Shown: positions 8,944 through 16,530 of the stretch, piece by piece
Numbering within the stretch: the stretch's first letter is position 1
Layout: the number at the start of each line of letters is the position of its first letter
DNA from: a virus
Length of the DNA stretch: 21,133 bases
IMG/VR virus record: IMGVR_UViG_3300046529_000116
Span: 1-21,133 of that record
Direction: 5' to 3' (one strand)
Notes under the pieces: generated by a model
Seen by the model: only the letters and a program-made list of their open reading frames with translations
The model's database searches: none
What the model was told of the DNA's origin: nothing
Translations under genes and position numbers: made by a program

Positions 8944-9342
8944 TTACTCCTCGTTATCGTCTACGTTAATCTTCTCTATCTTAGATAACTTAGTTACACG
9001 AACCTTCTTGCCTTTATTATTCAGAATAATAACACTACCATCTGCACGTACCTCTAGTACTTCAGTAACAATCTTCTCTGGCAGAAATTTAACTCTATCT
9101 CCTACCTGATACACAACAGAAGTATCTACATTCTCTTCTGACTTAGTACGTAGCTCAGCCTTAACTCTACCAGGAACATTATTAGGATCAATACCATCAG
9201 CAATTAAAGGAAAGAACTCTTCAGTAATCTCTCCACTAGCAAGTAACTCTGCCTTCTTCTTTCCCGGTAAATTAGCTAAATCATACTTATGCTTCCCTAC
9301 TATTAAATCCATAGAATCCATAGCCTCAGACTGCTCAGCCAT
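8944..9342 (-). CDS. Small head/neck-region protein with KOW/SH3-like C-terminal half, 132 residues
   Basis: I choose ATG at 9342 because GGGAG lies 5 nt before it. A GTG at 9348 is also in frame but sits only 2 nt from that same site. The N-terminal half (MDLIVGKHKYDLANLPGKKKAELLASGE) looks helical. Residues from about 75 to 125 show a small beta-barrel pattern (YQVGDRVKF ... TEVLEVRADGSVIILNNKGKKVRV) reminiscent of KOW or SH3-like folds. The tail is acidic. Position between capsid and adaptor genes suggests a minor head or neck component. Function is unknown. Confidence 0.7.
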   Translation of the reverse strand: MAEQSEAMDSMDLIVGKHKYDLANLPGKKKAELLASGEITEEFFPLIADGIDPNNVPGRVKAELRTKSEENVDTSVVYQVGDRVKFLPEKIVTEVLEVRADGSVIILNNKGKKVRVTKLSKIEKINVDDNEE

Positions 9343-9351
9343 CTTCACTCC

Positions 9352-9537
9352 CTACTTTAGAGTAAATGCCCATATCCAACACTTTATATTTTCTAATATA
9401 GACACAGGGGAACCACCAAAGAAATTCCTACTGCCACACTTACAACCTTTCCATTTAGTAACATGTCTATCCGTAAGAAGCCGCTTGCAAGCACGACAGC
9501 GGTATAAATCTATGAGGCTCCCCTGTGTTATTAACAT
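9352..9537 (-). CDS. Small zinc-ribbon protein, 61 residues
   Basis: ATG at 9537 overlaps the stop of the preceding gene (TAATG). Four cysteines form a zinc-ribbon pattern: C14-x2-C17 and C32-x-C34, the latter inside a GCKCGSRNFF context typical of rubredoxin-like zinc knuckles. The C-terminal 20 residues are hydrophobic and aromatic (SILENIKCWIWAF) and may anchor or pack against a partner. It lies inside the head module beside the candidate decoration protein. It might bind nucleic acid or stabilise the virion; neither is shown by the sequence. Confidence 0.7.
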   Translation of the reverse strand: MLITQGSLIDLYRCRACKRLLTDRHVTKWKGCKCGSRNFFGGSPVSILENIKCWIWAFTLK

Positions 9538-9977
9538 TAGCTCTGACCTAATCCCTTAAGCATAACACCAGCAGCAGAAGCAGTACCACCCGTAAGAACC
9601 CTACCAAAGCGATCCTTAGGAATATCACTAGCTGCCGCAACAGCAGCAATAGTACCAGCACCCGCAGCTGCCATTTCTAATACATCACCAGCAGTACGCT
9701 GTGCATCTACCTTTACTGTTGGGTAGTATCCGTAGCACTGAATAGGAATGAAATCTCCTACTGCCATAGTACGAGTAGCTACACCAGCAAAGGAACGAAT
9801 AGAACTAGAACTCTGAACAACATCTAGTCCTAGAATTATTGTAAGACCAGTAGGAACAGCATCAGCACCAGTTGCCCACTGACATACCTGACCAGCAACT
9901 AATGAAGTTGCCTGAAAACAACGGGCAGCAACAAATGCATGGTCAGCAGTATTCTTAGTAATACGAGGAATATTCAC
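9537..9977 (-). CDS. Candidate capsid decoration (head-stabilising) protein, 146 residues
   Basis: The start is GTG at 9977; no in-frame ATG exists nearby, and GGGGAG lies about 10 nt upstream. The protein is rich in Ala, Gly, Val and Thr, with beta segments (GQVCQWATGADAVPTGLTI, VGDFIPIQCYGYYPTVKV, TAGDVLEMAAAGAGTIAAV). This resembles small DUF2190-like capsid cement proteins, which also usually lie next to the coat gene. The 55-nt gap after the coat gene contains a perfect 6-bp hairpin (9999-10015), the only longer gap between two head genes. The decoration role is inferred. Confidence 0.7.
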   Translation of the reverse strand: MNIPRITKNTADHAFVAARCFQATSLVAGQVCQWATGADAVPTGLTIILGLDVVQSSSSIRSFAGVATRTMAVGDFIPIQCYGYYPTVKVDAQRTAGDVLEMAAAGAGTIAAVAAASDIPKDRFGRVLTGGTASAAGVMLKGLGQS

Positions 9978-9998
9978 TTGTCTGATCTCCCCATCATG

Positions 9999-10015
9999 GT
10001 GCAGAACAACTGCAC
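9999..10015 (-). repeat. Hairpin between coat and decoration genes
   Basis: The inverted repeat GTGCAG / CTGCAC has a 5-nt loop and lies in the 55-nt gap between the coat gene stop and the next gene's GTG start. No T-tract follows in the direction of transcription, so it is not a standard terminator. It could stabilise the coat mRNA 3' end or mark a processing site, helping coat to be made in excess. The structure is seen; the role is inferred. Confidence 0.4.
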
Positions 10016-10032
10016 GGTATGGTTATGATTTT

Positions 10033-11004
10033 CTACGTCATTCCGCCAAGACGAGCCTGACGGGCACGATTGCTACATACAAAATTACCCATAACTAGAA
10101 CCTGTGAAGTCTTAGCATCCTGATTCTCAGGACGAACGAAAGGAGTAGTAATGAAATCAGTCTCCTTATCAATCGTCACTGCAAGATACTTAGAATTCAG
10201 TAAGAACATCGTACCTGCCGGACAATACTCATCAAATCCAAGTACTAATCCCTTGAACTTGAGAAGTTCAAAGCCGGAGTTTCCGACCTTATTATCCGGA
10301 GTATTCATCTCATACTTAGCATTCTGAACTAAAAGGTTCTCATAGTTCTCATGCACAGTACGAGTAGTAATACCGATATCAGGATGCTCATTACCACGTG
10401 ATGCTAAGTTGTACTGAGCACGCATAGCAGCAAGGTAGAAAGTATTATTACCTACTGCACCCTGCCACTGATTCTGCCACCAAGTAGCTACCGAAGAATC
10501 AATACCACCAACAGTACCGAATCCTCCAGTAGTACCATCCTCTACTAGAAGATCTAACCCGAAGAAATCCTTCGAGTTATTACCAGTACCATCACCAAAC
10601 ATCTGCTGGTCTAATACATCCTTGTAGGTAATCTCTAACTGAGATACCTTAGACTCAAGCAGATTGATGATACGCTGCTTACCACTATTCTGACGCTCTT
10701 CCTTACGGCTAATAGAAACACTACCAGCTAACTGCTTCCACGGATACTTAGCCGCAGTGATACCTTCCTGCGGAGTAACATCAATTTCCTCATATCCGTC
10801 ATATGACTTAACAGTGGAGTTCTTACCATACATCAGTGAAACAATGATGGATTCTCCACCATCCTCATAAATCTTACGCTGGTTATTAAATAGCCACCAG
10901 AATAAGAAGAAACTATTGCTTAAGTTATCAACCAGTGTCTCGCGGTAATTTGCAATAGTGGTTGATAACAAAGCATCAAACGCAGTATTTCCAGGAAGTG
11001 CCAC
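10033..11004 (-). CDS. Major capsid protein, 323 residues
   Basis: The start is GTG at 11004, with AGGAG about 10 nt upstream. The sequence has the features of a HK97-fold coat protein family common in uncultured tailed phages. These include an N-terminal helix (DALLSTTIANYRETLVDNLSN), a WWLFNNQRKIYEDGGESI segment (the equivalent of the E-loop/N-arm region), SVSISRKEERQNSGKQRIIN, and a long helix ending in YKDVLDQQMFGDG. Later strands such as YLAVTIDKETDFITTPFVRP are typical of the P- and A-domains. It follows the acidic scaffold candidate and precedes the decoration candidate, the classical head order. No prohead protease gene is seen nearby. Confidence 0.85.
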   Translation of the reverse strand: MALPGNTAFDALLSTTIANYRETLVDNLSNSFFLFWWLFNNQRKIYEDGGESIIVSLMYGKNSTVKSYDGYEEIDVTPQEGITAAKYPWKQLAGSVSISRKEERQNSGKQRIINLLESKVSQLEITYKDVLDQQMFGDGTGNNSKDFFGLDLLVEDGTTGGFGTVGGIDSSVATWWQNQWQGAVGNNTFYLAAMRAQYNLASRGNEHPDIGITTRTVHENYENLLVQNAKYEMNTPDNKVGNSGFELLKFKGLVLGFDEYCPAGTMFLLNSKYLAVTIDKETDFITTPFVRPENQDAKTSQVLVMGNFVCSNRARQARLGGMT

Positions 11005-11018
11005 TTAGATTAAGCTCC

Positions 11019-11867
11019 TTAACGAGGAATTTTAAAACCTTGTTTAGTAAGAGAATTAATAGCATCCTGTGCAGCTTGCTGGAAAGTTCTCTTACCCGTA
11101 GTCTTATTAGTATCAGACCCTTCAGAAGTTGTAGGCTTAAGACTCTTAGCATTCTTCTTGGACTTAAGGATCGCCATCTTATTTTGCTTCTGCATAGTTG
11201 ACTTCTTAGCAAGGAACAATGCATCTTCGTACGATAACTTAGGGTTATCTTCAAGAATATCATCCATCCTATTTGCATACAACTTCCAGTCTGGATTATC
11301 CTTCTTGAATTGATTAGCCCTCTTAATCATCACACGATTATAACGTTCCTGCTTTTCTGCACGATCCCTTTCCTCCATCTTGCTAGTAATCTTTTCCTCT
11401 AACTTCTGTAGGTGCTTAGCAGTTAATGGAGCATCCTCAGCCTCATCATCCGCAGTATCATTAGATGATGTAGATTTAGGATTCTCATTTAATGATTTAG
11501 CCCATGCCTGAAAGCGGGGGTCATTTACTATAGCCTGAAATTGGCGTGCCTGCTTTACTACAGCAGTTGCCTCTTGCATTCTCCTAGTAAAGATACCCTG
11601 CATTTCCTTAAATGGACCGCGAAGCTCCTTAGGAACTGATTCTGGATCAGTGAAATACTTTCTAGTAATTTCAGCTGAATCCGTAGTATCAGTATCCTCC
11701 GAGTCATCTTCGCTAGTGTCACTTCCATCATCACTAGTATCTGCTTCTACATCAGCATCAGTAGATTCATCCGTATCCTCGACTGAAGTATCTGTACTAT
11801 CATCAGTAGATGAAGTATCAGTACTATCATCATCGGGAACATTTGGATCACCGATTCGAAACCCCAT
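11019..11867 (-). CDS. Scaffolding protein candidate, 282 residues, highly acidic N-terminus
   Basis: Residues 12-66 are an unbroken Asp/Ser/Thr/Glu-rich low-complexity tract. Helical, charged coiled-coil-like segments follow (about 85-125 and 145-195). The C-terminal 50 residues are basic (KSKKNAKSLKP, TGKRTFQQAAQDAINSLTKQGFKIPR). An acidic front, helical middle and basic C-terminal helix that can bind coat is the layout of procapsid scaffolds such as P22 gp8. It lies between portal and coat, where scaffolds are normally encoded. The ATG at 11867 overlaps the preceding gene by 20 nt. Confidence 0.78.
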   Translation of the reverse strand: MGFRIGDPNVPDDDSTDTSSTDDSTDTSVEDTDESTDADVEADTSDDGSDTSEDDSEDTDTTDSAEITRKYFTDPESVPKELRGPFKEMQGIFTRRMQEATAVVKQARQFQAIVNDPRFQAWAKSLNENPKSTSSNDTADDEAEDAPLTAKHLQKLEEKITSKMEERDRAEKQERYNRVMIKRANQFKKDNPDWKLYANRMDDILEDNPKLSYEDALFLAKKSTMQKQNKMAILKSKKNAKSLKPTTSEGSDTNKTTGKRTFQQAAQDAINSLTKQGFKIPR

Positions 11868-12189
11868 TATACTTACTCACTTTCTCTCTTGAGTTTGTTT
11901 TACGAAGTAAGTCATCATACTGTTGTCTACTCGTGACATATACAGGATCAGGAGTTAGATGTTCAATTAAGACACCCTTCGTAGAACGTTTAGTTAATAG
12001 ATGATGAACAGGATCTTCCGTTTTACTAACATGAATTGTTTTCTTTGCATTAGCCTTATACTCAGTAGCTACATCACGATATGACCATAACCCACAAGTA
12101 GGACACCTATGTCTACGATCACGTTTAATTAGAGGCTTACTAATTTCCTCTACATGATTATTACCACACCTATAAATATACATAGGCAT
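11848..12189 (-). CDS. FmdB-like zinc-ribbon protein between portal and scaffold, 113 residues
   Basis: The start ATG abuts the portal stop (TAAATG), with AGGAG upstream. The N-terminus MPMYIYRCGNNH followed by RHRCPTCG reads as a zinc ribbon: C8 and H12 pair with C29 and C32. This is close to the MPxYxYRC start of FmdB-type ribbons. The remaining 75 residues are basic (NAKKTIHVSKT, LLTKRSTKG, YDDLLRKTNSREK), so nucleic-acid contact is possible. It overlaps the scaffold start by 20 nt. It may be a regulatory or minor head protein; the role is unknown. Confidence 0.72.
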   Translation of the reverse strand: MPMYIYRCGNNHVEEISKPLIKRDRRHRCPTCGLWSYRDVATEYKANAKKTIHVSKTEDPVHHLLTKRSTKGVLIEHLTPDPVYVTSRQQYDDLLRKTNSREKVSKYNGVSNR

Positions 12190-14088
12190 TTAAATAGGAC
12201 TCCTAGCTAATGCTGTGCCTCCCCGTCCTCCGGGGATCGGCGGCTCGTTTCCCGGAAGGCCACCAAGGCTTTCAGGATTCTCCGATTTCGCAATACCCTG
12301 CTTAGTTGGATCAGGAACACTCGCGGGAGCGGTCGGCGATCCTGATGGATTTATGAGCCTTGGAAGCAAAAGTCCCTTGGACACCGCCATAGACATTTGC
12401 TCTTCTAGCATTTTGTATATCTCTTCATTTAAGTAACTCTCAGGATTAGTCAAGTCAAACTTACGAGTTAGATCTTGACGTATCTTAACTTGATTGTAAT
12501 AAGGATCATTTTTAGTAATAGCATAAAACTGCATATACTGTGATCTATCAACTTCCTTATTGATAGGAAGAGTAGAACCATAAATAATCTCAAAGTTAAC
12601 ATCACTCCTTAATTCATCATCATCCGTAACCTGTTGCCAATATTGAGCGTCATCTCCAATATACTTAGCTACTTGGTTAGCATCCATAAACTTCATACAC
12701 ATTTGCATTATACCAATAATAGTCTCTTGAACAAAATCACTAACAGCATCAATACGCTCTTCTACTCGTACTCGTGAACGAGCTGCTTTAATAGAAACTT
12801 CAGTAGCAGTCTGTCCACTATCTCCCATAGAAGCGTAATCATTAGTACCAAGAATAGCAAACAAACTTTCCATAATTCTATTTTCATACTGATACACTTC
12901 CGCAGGTAATGCAGCATCAGCTACAGGCCATATACCTTCACCAACGGGTTCATCTTGATAAGTAGATTCACACTGTACATAAGTACCATCTTCACCAGCA
13001 ACTAACTTTTCAATAGATGAGTCACTTAAGAATCCTGGCTTAGCTATATAACGACGATTGTATCTACGAGTATGACGAGCTTCCTTAGTACGAATATCAT
13101 TAAGTTCTAGTAACTGAGATTCAGCTGGTTCAATGTCACCTGTAGGATAGTAACGATCAGGTACTTCATTGAACCGTAATTCAATGTAGGGATGAAACTT
13201 ACTGTTTAAGAATCCAAATTCAAAGTCTTTCTCACTAAGGATATTAGGAGAACCCTCAGCTATAGTTATTACCTTAGAATTCTGACAATCATAAATTTCG
13301 TATAGTACATCATATTGTTCATCTTGATCACCAGAAATACGTCCACCTAATTCATATCCAGGCATTTCATGCATTACATCTTTTAATGACCAAGATGGCT
13401 TTAGATCACTTGTATTATACTCATCCATCTTTAATACAATATCATGCGGAAGAATAATACGTTCAGCTATCCACCATAATTGATCAGGTGTAGATGTAAC
13501 CGCAGGAACAATTATATTCCTAGGGGATACTCTTAGTGCCCACGGCATTTCTTTAGTTATCTTAAGATTTAGTAAATAGGAATCTTCTGCATCATCTTCT
13601 CCACCTAAACTAATACCCATCTTCTTAAGTAAGTCATCTACTAATGGAGTATCAGTAGTATCATTAAGATTCTGAGTTTCAAACTCAGTGTCATATCCTA
13701 ACTTGATATATGCAATACCTGTAAGTACTCCATCAAGAATACAGGACTTATTAGTACTCTTAAGTTTAAGCTCTTCAATCATGAAACGTGATAGTCTTTG
13801 TGATGTTAATGCACGCTTATCCGCTAAACCTCCATCCTCTACTATTTTCTGAGGACGTACAATAACATCAGGATTACGAGAGTACACAGCAGGTACAACA
13901 GTACGCACATGTGTATGAACCATATTCACACATACTTCATCTAAATCCTGCTGTGTCTGATTATTCTCATCAAAGTACTTACCTATCAAGTATCCATAAA
14001 TACGATTCCAGACCTTCTCTCGGGGTTTCCTATATTCAAGAGAAAGTCGTATTTTATCTTTCCACTCAGATACGACGTCATCAGACAT
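12190..14088 (-). CDS. Portal protein, 632 residues
   Basis: ATG at 14088 overlaps the terminase stop (TAATG). The N-terminal 80 residues (WKDKIRLSLEYRKPREKVWNR, VCVNMVHTHVRTVVPAVYSRNPDVIVRP) match podovirus-type portals, in which the YSRNP segment is common. Central WALRVSPRNIIVPA and YIELRFNEVPDRYYPTGD and the helix ESLFAILGTNDYASMGDSGQTATEVS are further portal-like segments. Length suits the family. The dodecameric ring is the DNA entry vertex and docks terminase and adaptor. The last 54 residues (about 579-632) are Pro/Gly-rich and likely disordered; their DNA is markedly G+C-rich compared with the gene. Confidence 0.88.
   Translation of the reverse strand: MSDDVVSEWKDKIRLSLEYRKPREKVWNRIYGYLIGKYFDENNQTQQDLDEVCVNMVHTHVRTVVPAVYSRNPDVIVRPQKIVEDGGLADKRALTSQRLSRFMIEELKLKSTNKSCILDGVLTGIAYIKLGYDTEFETQNLNDTTDTPLVDDLLKKMGISLGGEDDAEDSYLLNLKITKEMPWALRVSPRNIIVPAVTSTPDQLWWIAERIILPHDIVLKMDEYNTSDLKPSWSLKDVMHEMPGYELGGRISGDQDEQYDVLYEIYDCQNSKVITIAEGSPNILSEKDFEFGFLNSKFHPYIELRFNEVPDRYYPTGDIEPAESQLLELNDIRTKEARHTRRYNRRYIAKPGFLSDSSIEKLVAGEDGTYVQCESTYQDEPVGEGIWPVADAALPAEVYQYENRIMESLFAILGTNDYASMGDSGQTATEVSIKAARSRVRVEERIDAVSDFVQETIIGIMQMCMKFMDANQVAKYIGDDAQYWQQVTDDDELRSDVNFEIIYGSTLPINKEVDRSQYMQFYAITKNDPYYNQVKIRQDLTRKFDLTNPESYLNEEIYKMLEEQMSMAVSKGLLLPRLINPSGSPTAPASVPDPTKQGIAKSENPESLGGLPGNEPPIPGGRGGTALARSPI
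12220..12236 (-). repeat. GC-rich hairpin near the end of the portal gene
   Basis: A perfect inverted repeat TCCCCG / CGGGGA with a 5-nt loop lies inside the portal's Pro/Gly-rich 3' end, about 30 nt before its stop. No T-tract follows on the coding strand, so it is not a classical terminator. It may be a by-product of Pro/Gly codons, or it may slow ribosomes or polymerase before the zinc-ribbon gene. Confidence 0.35.
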
Positions 14089-15671
14089 TACGACTTCCTC
14101 GTGTTATATGCACCAAGACGCTTCTTATGCTTATTCTTAAACCTATCCCTAGTAGCTGTAAATGATCTGGGATTGATACGCTTAAGAATAGCTAATACTC
14201 CGGGACTCTTGGTTAGCTGTGTAATATAAGACAAAGCATCTATAGTATCTTCATTAGCTACTTTAGGATAGCGAGTTAACTCATCAACTAAAGTAGCCAT
14301 ACCACCTGTTAAATTTTCTAACTTACCATCCCTACAGGGAATAATGAATAACCCAGCTTTCCAATAAGGAACCATTCCCTTAATACGCATACGCTTAGTA
14401 ACACGAGTATCAGTTTGTAATTCAACAATAGGTAACTTAATACCTTTCATGATACCAAGTAACTGAACATACTTCTTAAAAGTCTTTTGCCATGCTACTG
14501 TTTCAAATCCCATCTTGATAGGTTTGAATTCATTAAATACTTTAGCTAAGGTATCAACAGTATCATGTTCGTCAGCTTTAACTCGCACACAGTCTAATAT
14601 GTAATTTTGCCATTTATCATCTATTCCAACGGTGGTAACTGCAAGATAATCTTTTCCGTCCTCATCTCGCATAGGATCAATGGTGGAATAGACATTAAGT
14701 CTTTTAGGGACTTCGGAAAAGTCACATGTACGTATCCATGATCTTTTGAAGGTAGCTGTATCATCATCAATCGGGTTAAGTCTATATTGACAGGAGAATA
14801 CGTATGGTCCCTGTTCAACTAACTGATCCCGTAAGAAGTCTGCACTAAGTCTTTCTGGCCATAATAAATCGGAATCCCTAACTCGGCCTTTAAGTAAATC
14901 ATCATTAGTTCCTTTAAAGCTGTCTCGGATGAATACGTCGAATCTAGCTGGTAAACCAATCTCCTCCCTACTTCTCTCTTTATTGATGATATAGTTGTAA
15001 AGATCATTGTAGTGCCAGATAGTCCCCTTAATATATAGATAACCACCAGGATCAAGCAGAGAGAATAGAAGTCGATACCATCCAATAACTTTATCTATTT
15101 GATCCTGATTCATTGTGTTTTGTTCATCATGCGGATCATCCACATGAATTACATCATAATGCATACTAGTGGTAGTAACATCAACACCCGCACACATAAT
15201 CGTAGGTTCCTTCTTACGCTTAGTGCGGGTACCAATTATAATATCACTAGCATTCCACTTTCTAGCATTCTTCTTAAGATCTCCATAGATAGACTTAAAC
15301 TCTTCATTATCTTCTACATGACCTATAATCTCTTCTAAAATCTTAGTAGCATTAGTAAACTTCTTAGAGGCTAATAAGATACGAACATTTGGATTGTTAA
15401 TCATCTGCTGAATAGACAATCCAATCGTACCTATCGAAGTCTTAAGAGAGCCACGGGGAGTAAGAGACATCTTGAAATGATTATTAGGATTTTCAAGGTG
15501 TCTGCAATACTCTCCGTGGAACCCATGTTTATTTGTTAAATCTTTATACCCTAAAATCTCTTTACAGAGAAAATGTAAATCTCGCATTCCCAGTCGGCGT
15601 TTTTGTTCTTTTAATAGGCCATGAAGCCTCTCTTTATTTTCGGTTAAATAACTAGTTTCCAGAAGGGACAT
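14088..15671 (-). CDS. terL: Terminase large subunit (TerL), 527 residues
   Basis: The ATPase half has a Walker-A-like TPRGSLKTS (71-79) of the PRGxxK[ST] type, Walker B DVIHVDDPHD (173-182) and a coupling motif KGT (215-217). The C-terminal RNase H-like nuclease shows the expected acidic residues: D332 in STIDPM, E390 in MGFETV and D478 in EDTIDALS. The protein cuts concatemeric DNA and drives it through the portal. ATG at 15671 has a GAAGGTGG site and overlaps the small-subunit gene by 20 nt. The Walker A form is that of T7 gp19-like enzymes. All catalytic residues I can check are present. Confidence 0.93.
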   Translation of the reverse strand: MSLLETSYLTENKERLHGLLKEQKRRLGMRDLHFLCKEILGYKDLTNKHGFHGEYCRHLENPNNHFKMSLTPRGSLKTSIGTIGLSIQQMINNPNVRILLASKKFTNATKILEEIIGHVEDNEEFKSIYGDLKKNARKWNASDIIIGTRTKRKKEPTIMCAGVDVTTTSMHYDVIHVDDPHDEQNTMNQDQIDKVIGWYRLLFSLLDPGGYLYIKGTIWHYNDLYNYIINKERSREEIGLPARFDVFIRDSFKGTNDDLLKGRVRDSDLLWPERLSADFLRDQLVEQGPYVFSCQYRLNPIDDDTATFKRSWIRTCDFSEVPKRLNVYSTIDPMRDEDGKDYLAVTTVGIDDKWQNYILDCVRVKADEHDTVDTLAKVFNEFKPIKMGFETVAWQKTFKKYVQLLGIMKGIKLPIVELQTDTRVTKRMRIKGMVPYWKAGLFIIPCRDGKLENLTGGMATLVDELTRYPKVANEDTIDALSYITQLTKSPGVLAILKRINPRSFTATRDRFKNKHKKRLGAYNTRKS

Positions 15672-16206
15672 TGGCCACCTTCAACTGCTTTGATAGCATT
15701 TCAATTTCTTTCTGTAACTCTTCGTCACTCTTCTCAGTTTCACCTGTACGATCTATAATTTCAGACTTATCTACTAGATCACCCGTCATCTTTAAGAAGT
15801 TCCAAGTATCCTTCATGCTGCCTCGTGCTAATGCACGATGAACATTACGATAAGCATGAACTAACATGAAATTTCTACGACGACGAATTTCCTTAGCTAA
15901 CTGTTCAATAAAGAATGGCTCATTACGCCAACGACTAAACGTAGTATCTTCAACACCAATACGTCTAGCAATCCAACTATAGCTATAATTATGAACAAAG
16001 TCAGTCATCAGGTGAATAGCCATCAATTGCTGATCAGTTAAAAACTTAGGCCGCATCTGATGTTCTGCCCAAGTATCAACTGTTTTCTTAAATGACTTCT
16101 GTTCTTTTGCATTCTTAAGTCTTTCTAATCTACGTCCTTCAATACCTACTAATCTCTTCTCAAATACACGTAACTCTTTAAGGGGCTTCTTAAACTTGAT
16201 TGCCAT
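15652..16206 (-). CDS. terS: Terminase small subunit (TerS), 184 residues
   Basis: A helix-turn-helix is visible at about residues 72-96 (SYSWIARRIGVEDTTFSRWRNEPFF), followed by a basic helix (AKEIRRRRNFMLVHAYRNVHRAL) and a C-terminal charged coiled-coil-like tail (DEELQKEIEMLSKQLKV). This layout, and the position directly before and overlapping TerL, identifies the DNA-recognition subunit. The N-terminal 50 residues are very basic. It binds the packaging site; a candidate site is the repeat-rich spacer at 20589-20735, which is speculation. Confidence 0.85.
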   Translation of the reverse strand: MAIKFKKPLKELRVFEKRLVGIEGRRLERLKNAKEQKSFKKTVDTWAEHQMRPKFLTDQQLMAIHLMTDFVHNYSYSWIARRIGVEDTTFSRWRNEPFFIEQLAKEIRRRRNFMLVHAYRNVHRALARGSMKDTWNFLKMTGDLVDKSEIIDRTGETEKSDEELQKEIEMLSKQLKVANVPSGN

Positions 16207-16212
16207 TTTAGG

Positions 16213-16308
16213 TTAGCCTTTTATAATTAGAAGGATTAAGACTATAACAAAAATTCCACAGCCAACTAAGACTATGGGGGAGACTTTTTTGTATGTCTCA
16301 ATCCGCAT
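16213..16308 (-). CDS. 31-residue membrane peptide, lysis block
   Basis: The gene is short and easily missed. ATG at 16308 overlaps the stop of the 71-residue membrane protein (TAATG), and the TAA at 16213-16215 lies 6 nt before the TerS start. The peptide begins MRIETYKKVS and continues with one hydrophobic stretch (PIVLVGCGIFVIVLILLII, about 11-29) ending KG, so it should sit in the membrane with a basic N-terminus. The junction pattern matches seven others in this operon, which supports real coding. A holin, antiholin or pinholin-like helper is possible. Confidence 0.6.
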   Translation of the reverse strand: MRIETYKKVSPIVLVGCGIFVIVLILLIIKG

Positions 16309-16523
16309 TATTTATCCTCTTCGATTTCAGATAATTGTTCAATAGTGACGAGCTTGTTATTTAACAAGATACGCGTAATGAAAGTAATAGTACGCGAATT
16401 CCTCTCGTCACTTTGAACAACTTTATCTAGAGTGAGTTTTGTTATCCAATAGAATCCTGTAATACCAAGTATTACTACGCCTAATGAAGAAATAGCAAGT
16501 ATTTGATTTATTGAGAGGCCCAT
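16308..16523 (-). CDS. One-span membrane protein, holin candidate, 71 residues
   Basis: I choose ATG at 16523, 7 nt after the exported protein's stop, over a GTG at 16577 that would overlap that gene by 47 nt. Neither start has a strong ribosome site, so this is a judgement. The protein starts MGLSINQ and has a single span at about 7-29 (ILAISSLGVVILGITGFYWI). A charged cytoplasmic-looking tail follows (DKVVQSDERNSRT) and ends in acidic residues. A one-span protein beside an endolysin fits a class III holin or spanin-like role. The family is not recognised. Confidence 0.6.
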   Translation of the reverse strand: MGLSINQILAISSLGVVILGITGFYWITKLTLDKVVQSDERNSRTITFITRILLNNKLVTIEQLSEIEEDK

Positions 16524-16530
16524 AAGAAAA

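Noticed and set aside
10976-11278. Minus-strand 100-codon frame, Leu/Arg-rich
   Set aside because: It is an alternative frame across the scaffold gene running into the coat gene start; composition is that of a shifted Lys/Ser-rich frame.
11650-11892. Ser/Val-rich plus-strand 80-codon frame
   Set aside because: It is the antisense of the Asp/Ser/Thr tract of the scaffold gene; the Ser/Val bias is explained by that repeat.
16213-16308. Lipobox-like LVGC in the 31-residue peptide
   Set aside because: The hydrophobic run before the cysteine is too short and continues beyond it, so a transmembrane segment is more likely than a lipoprotein.
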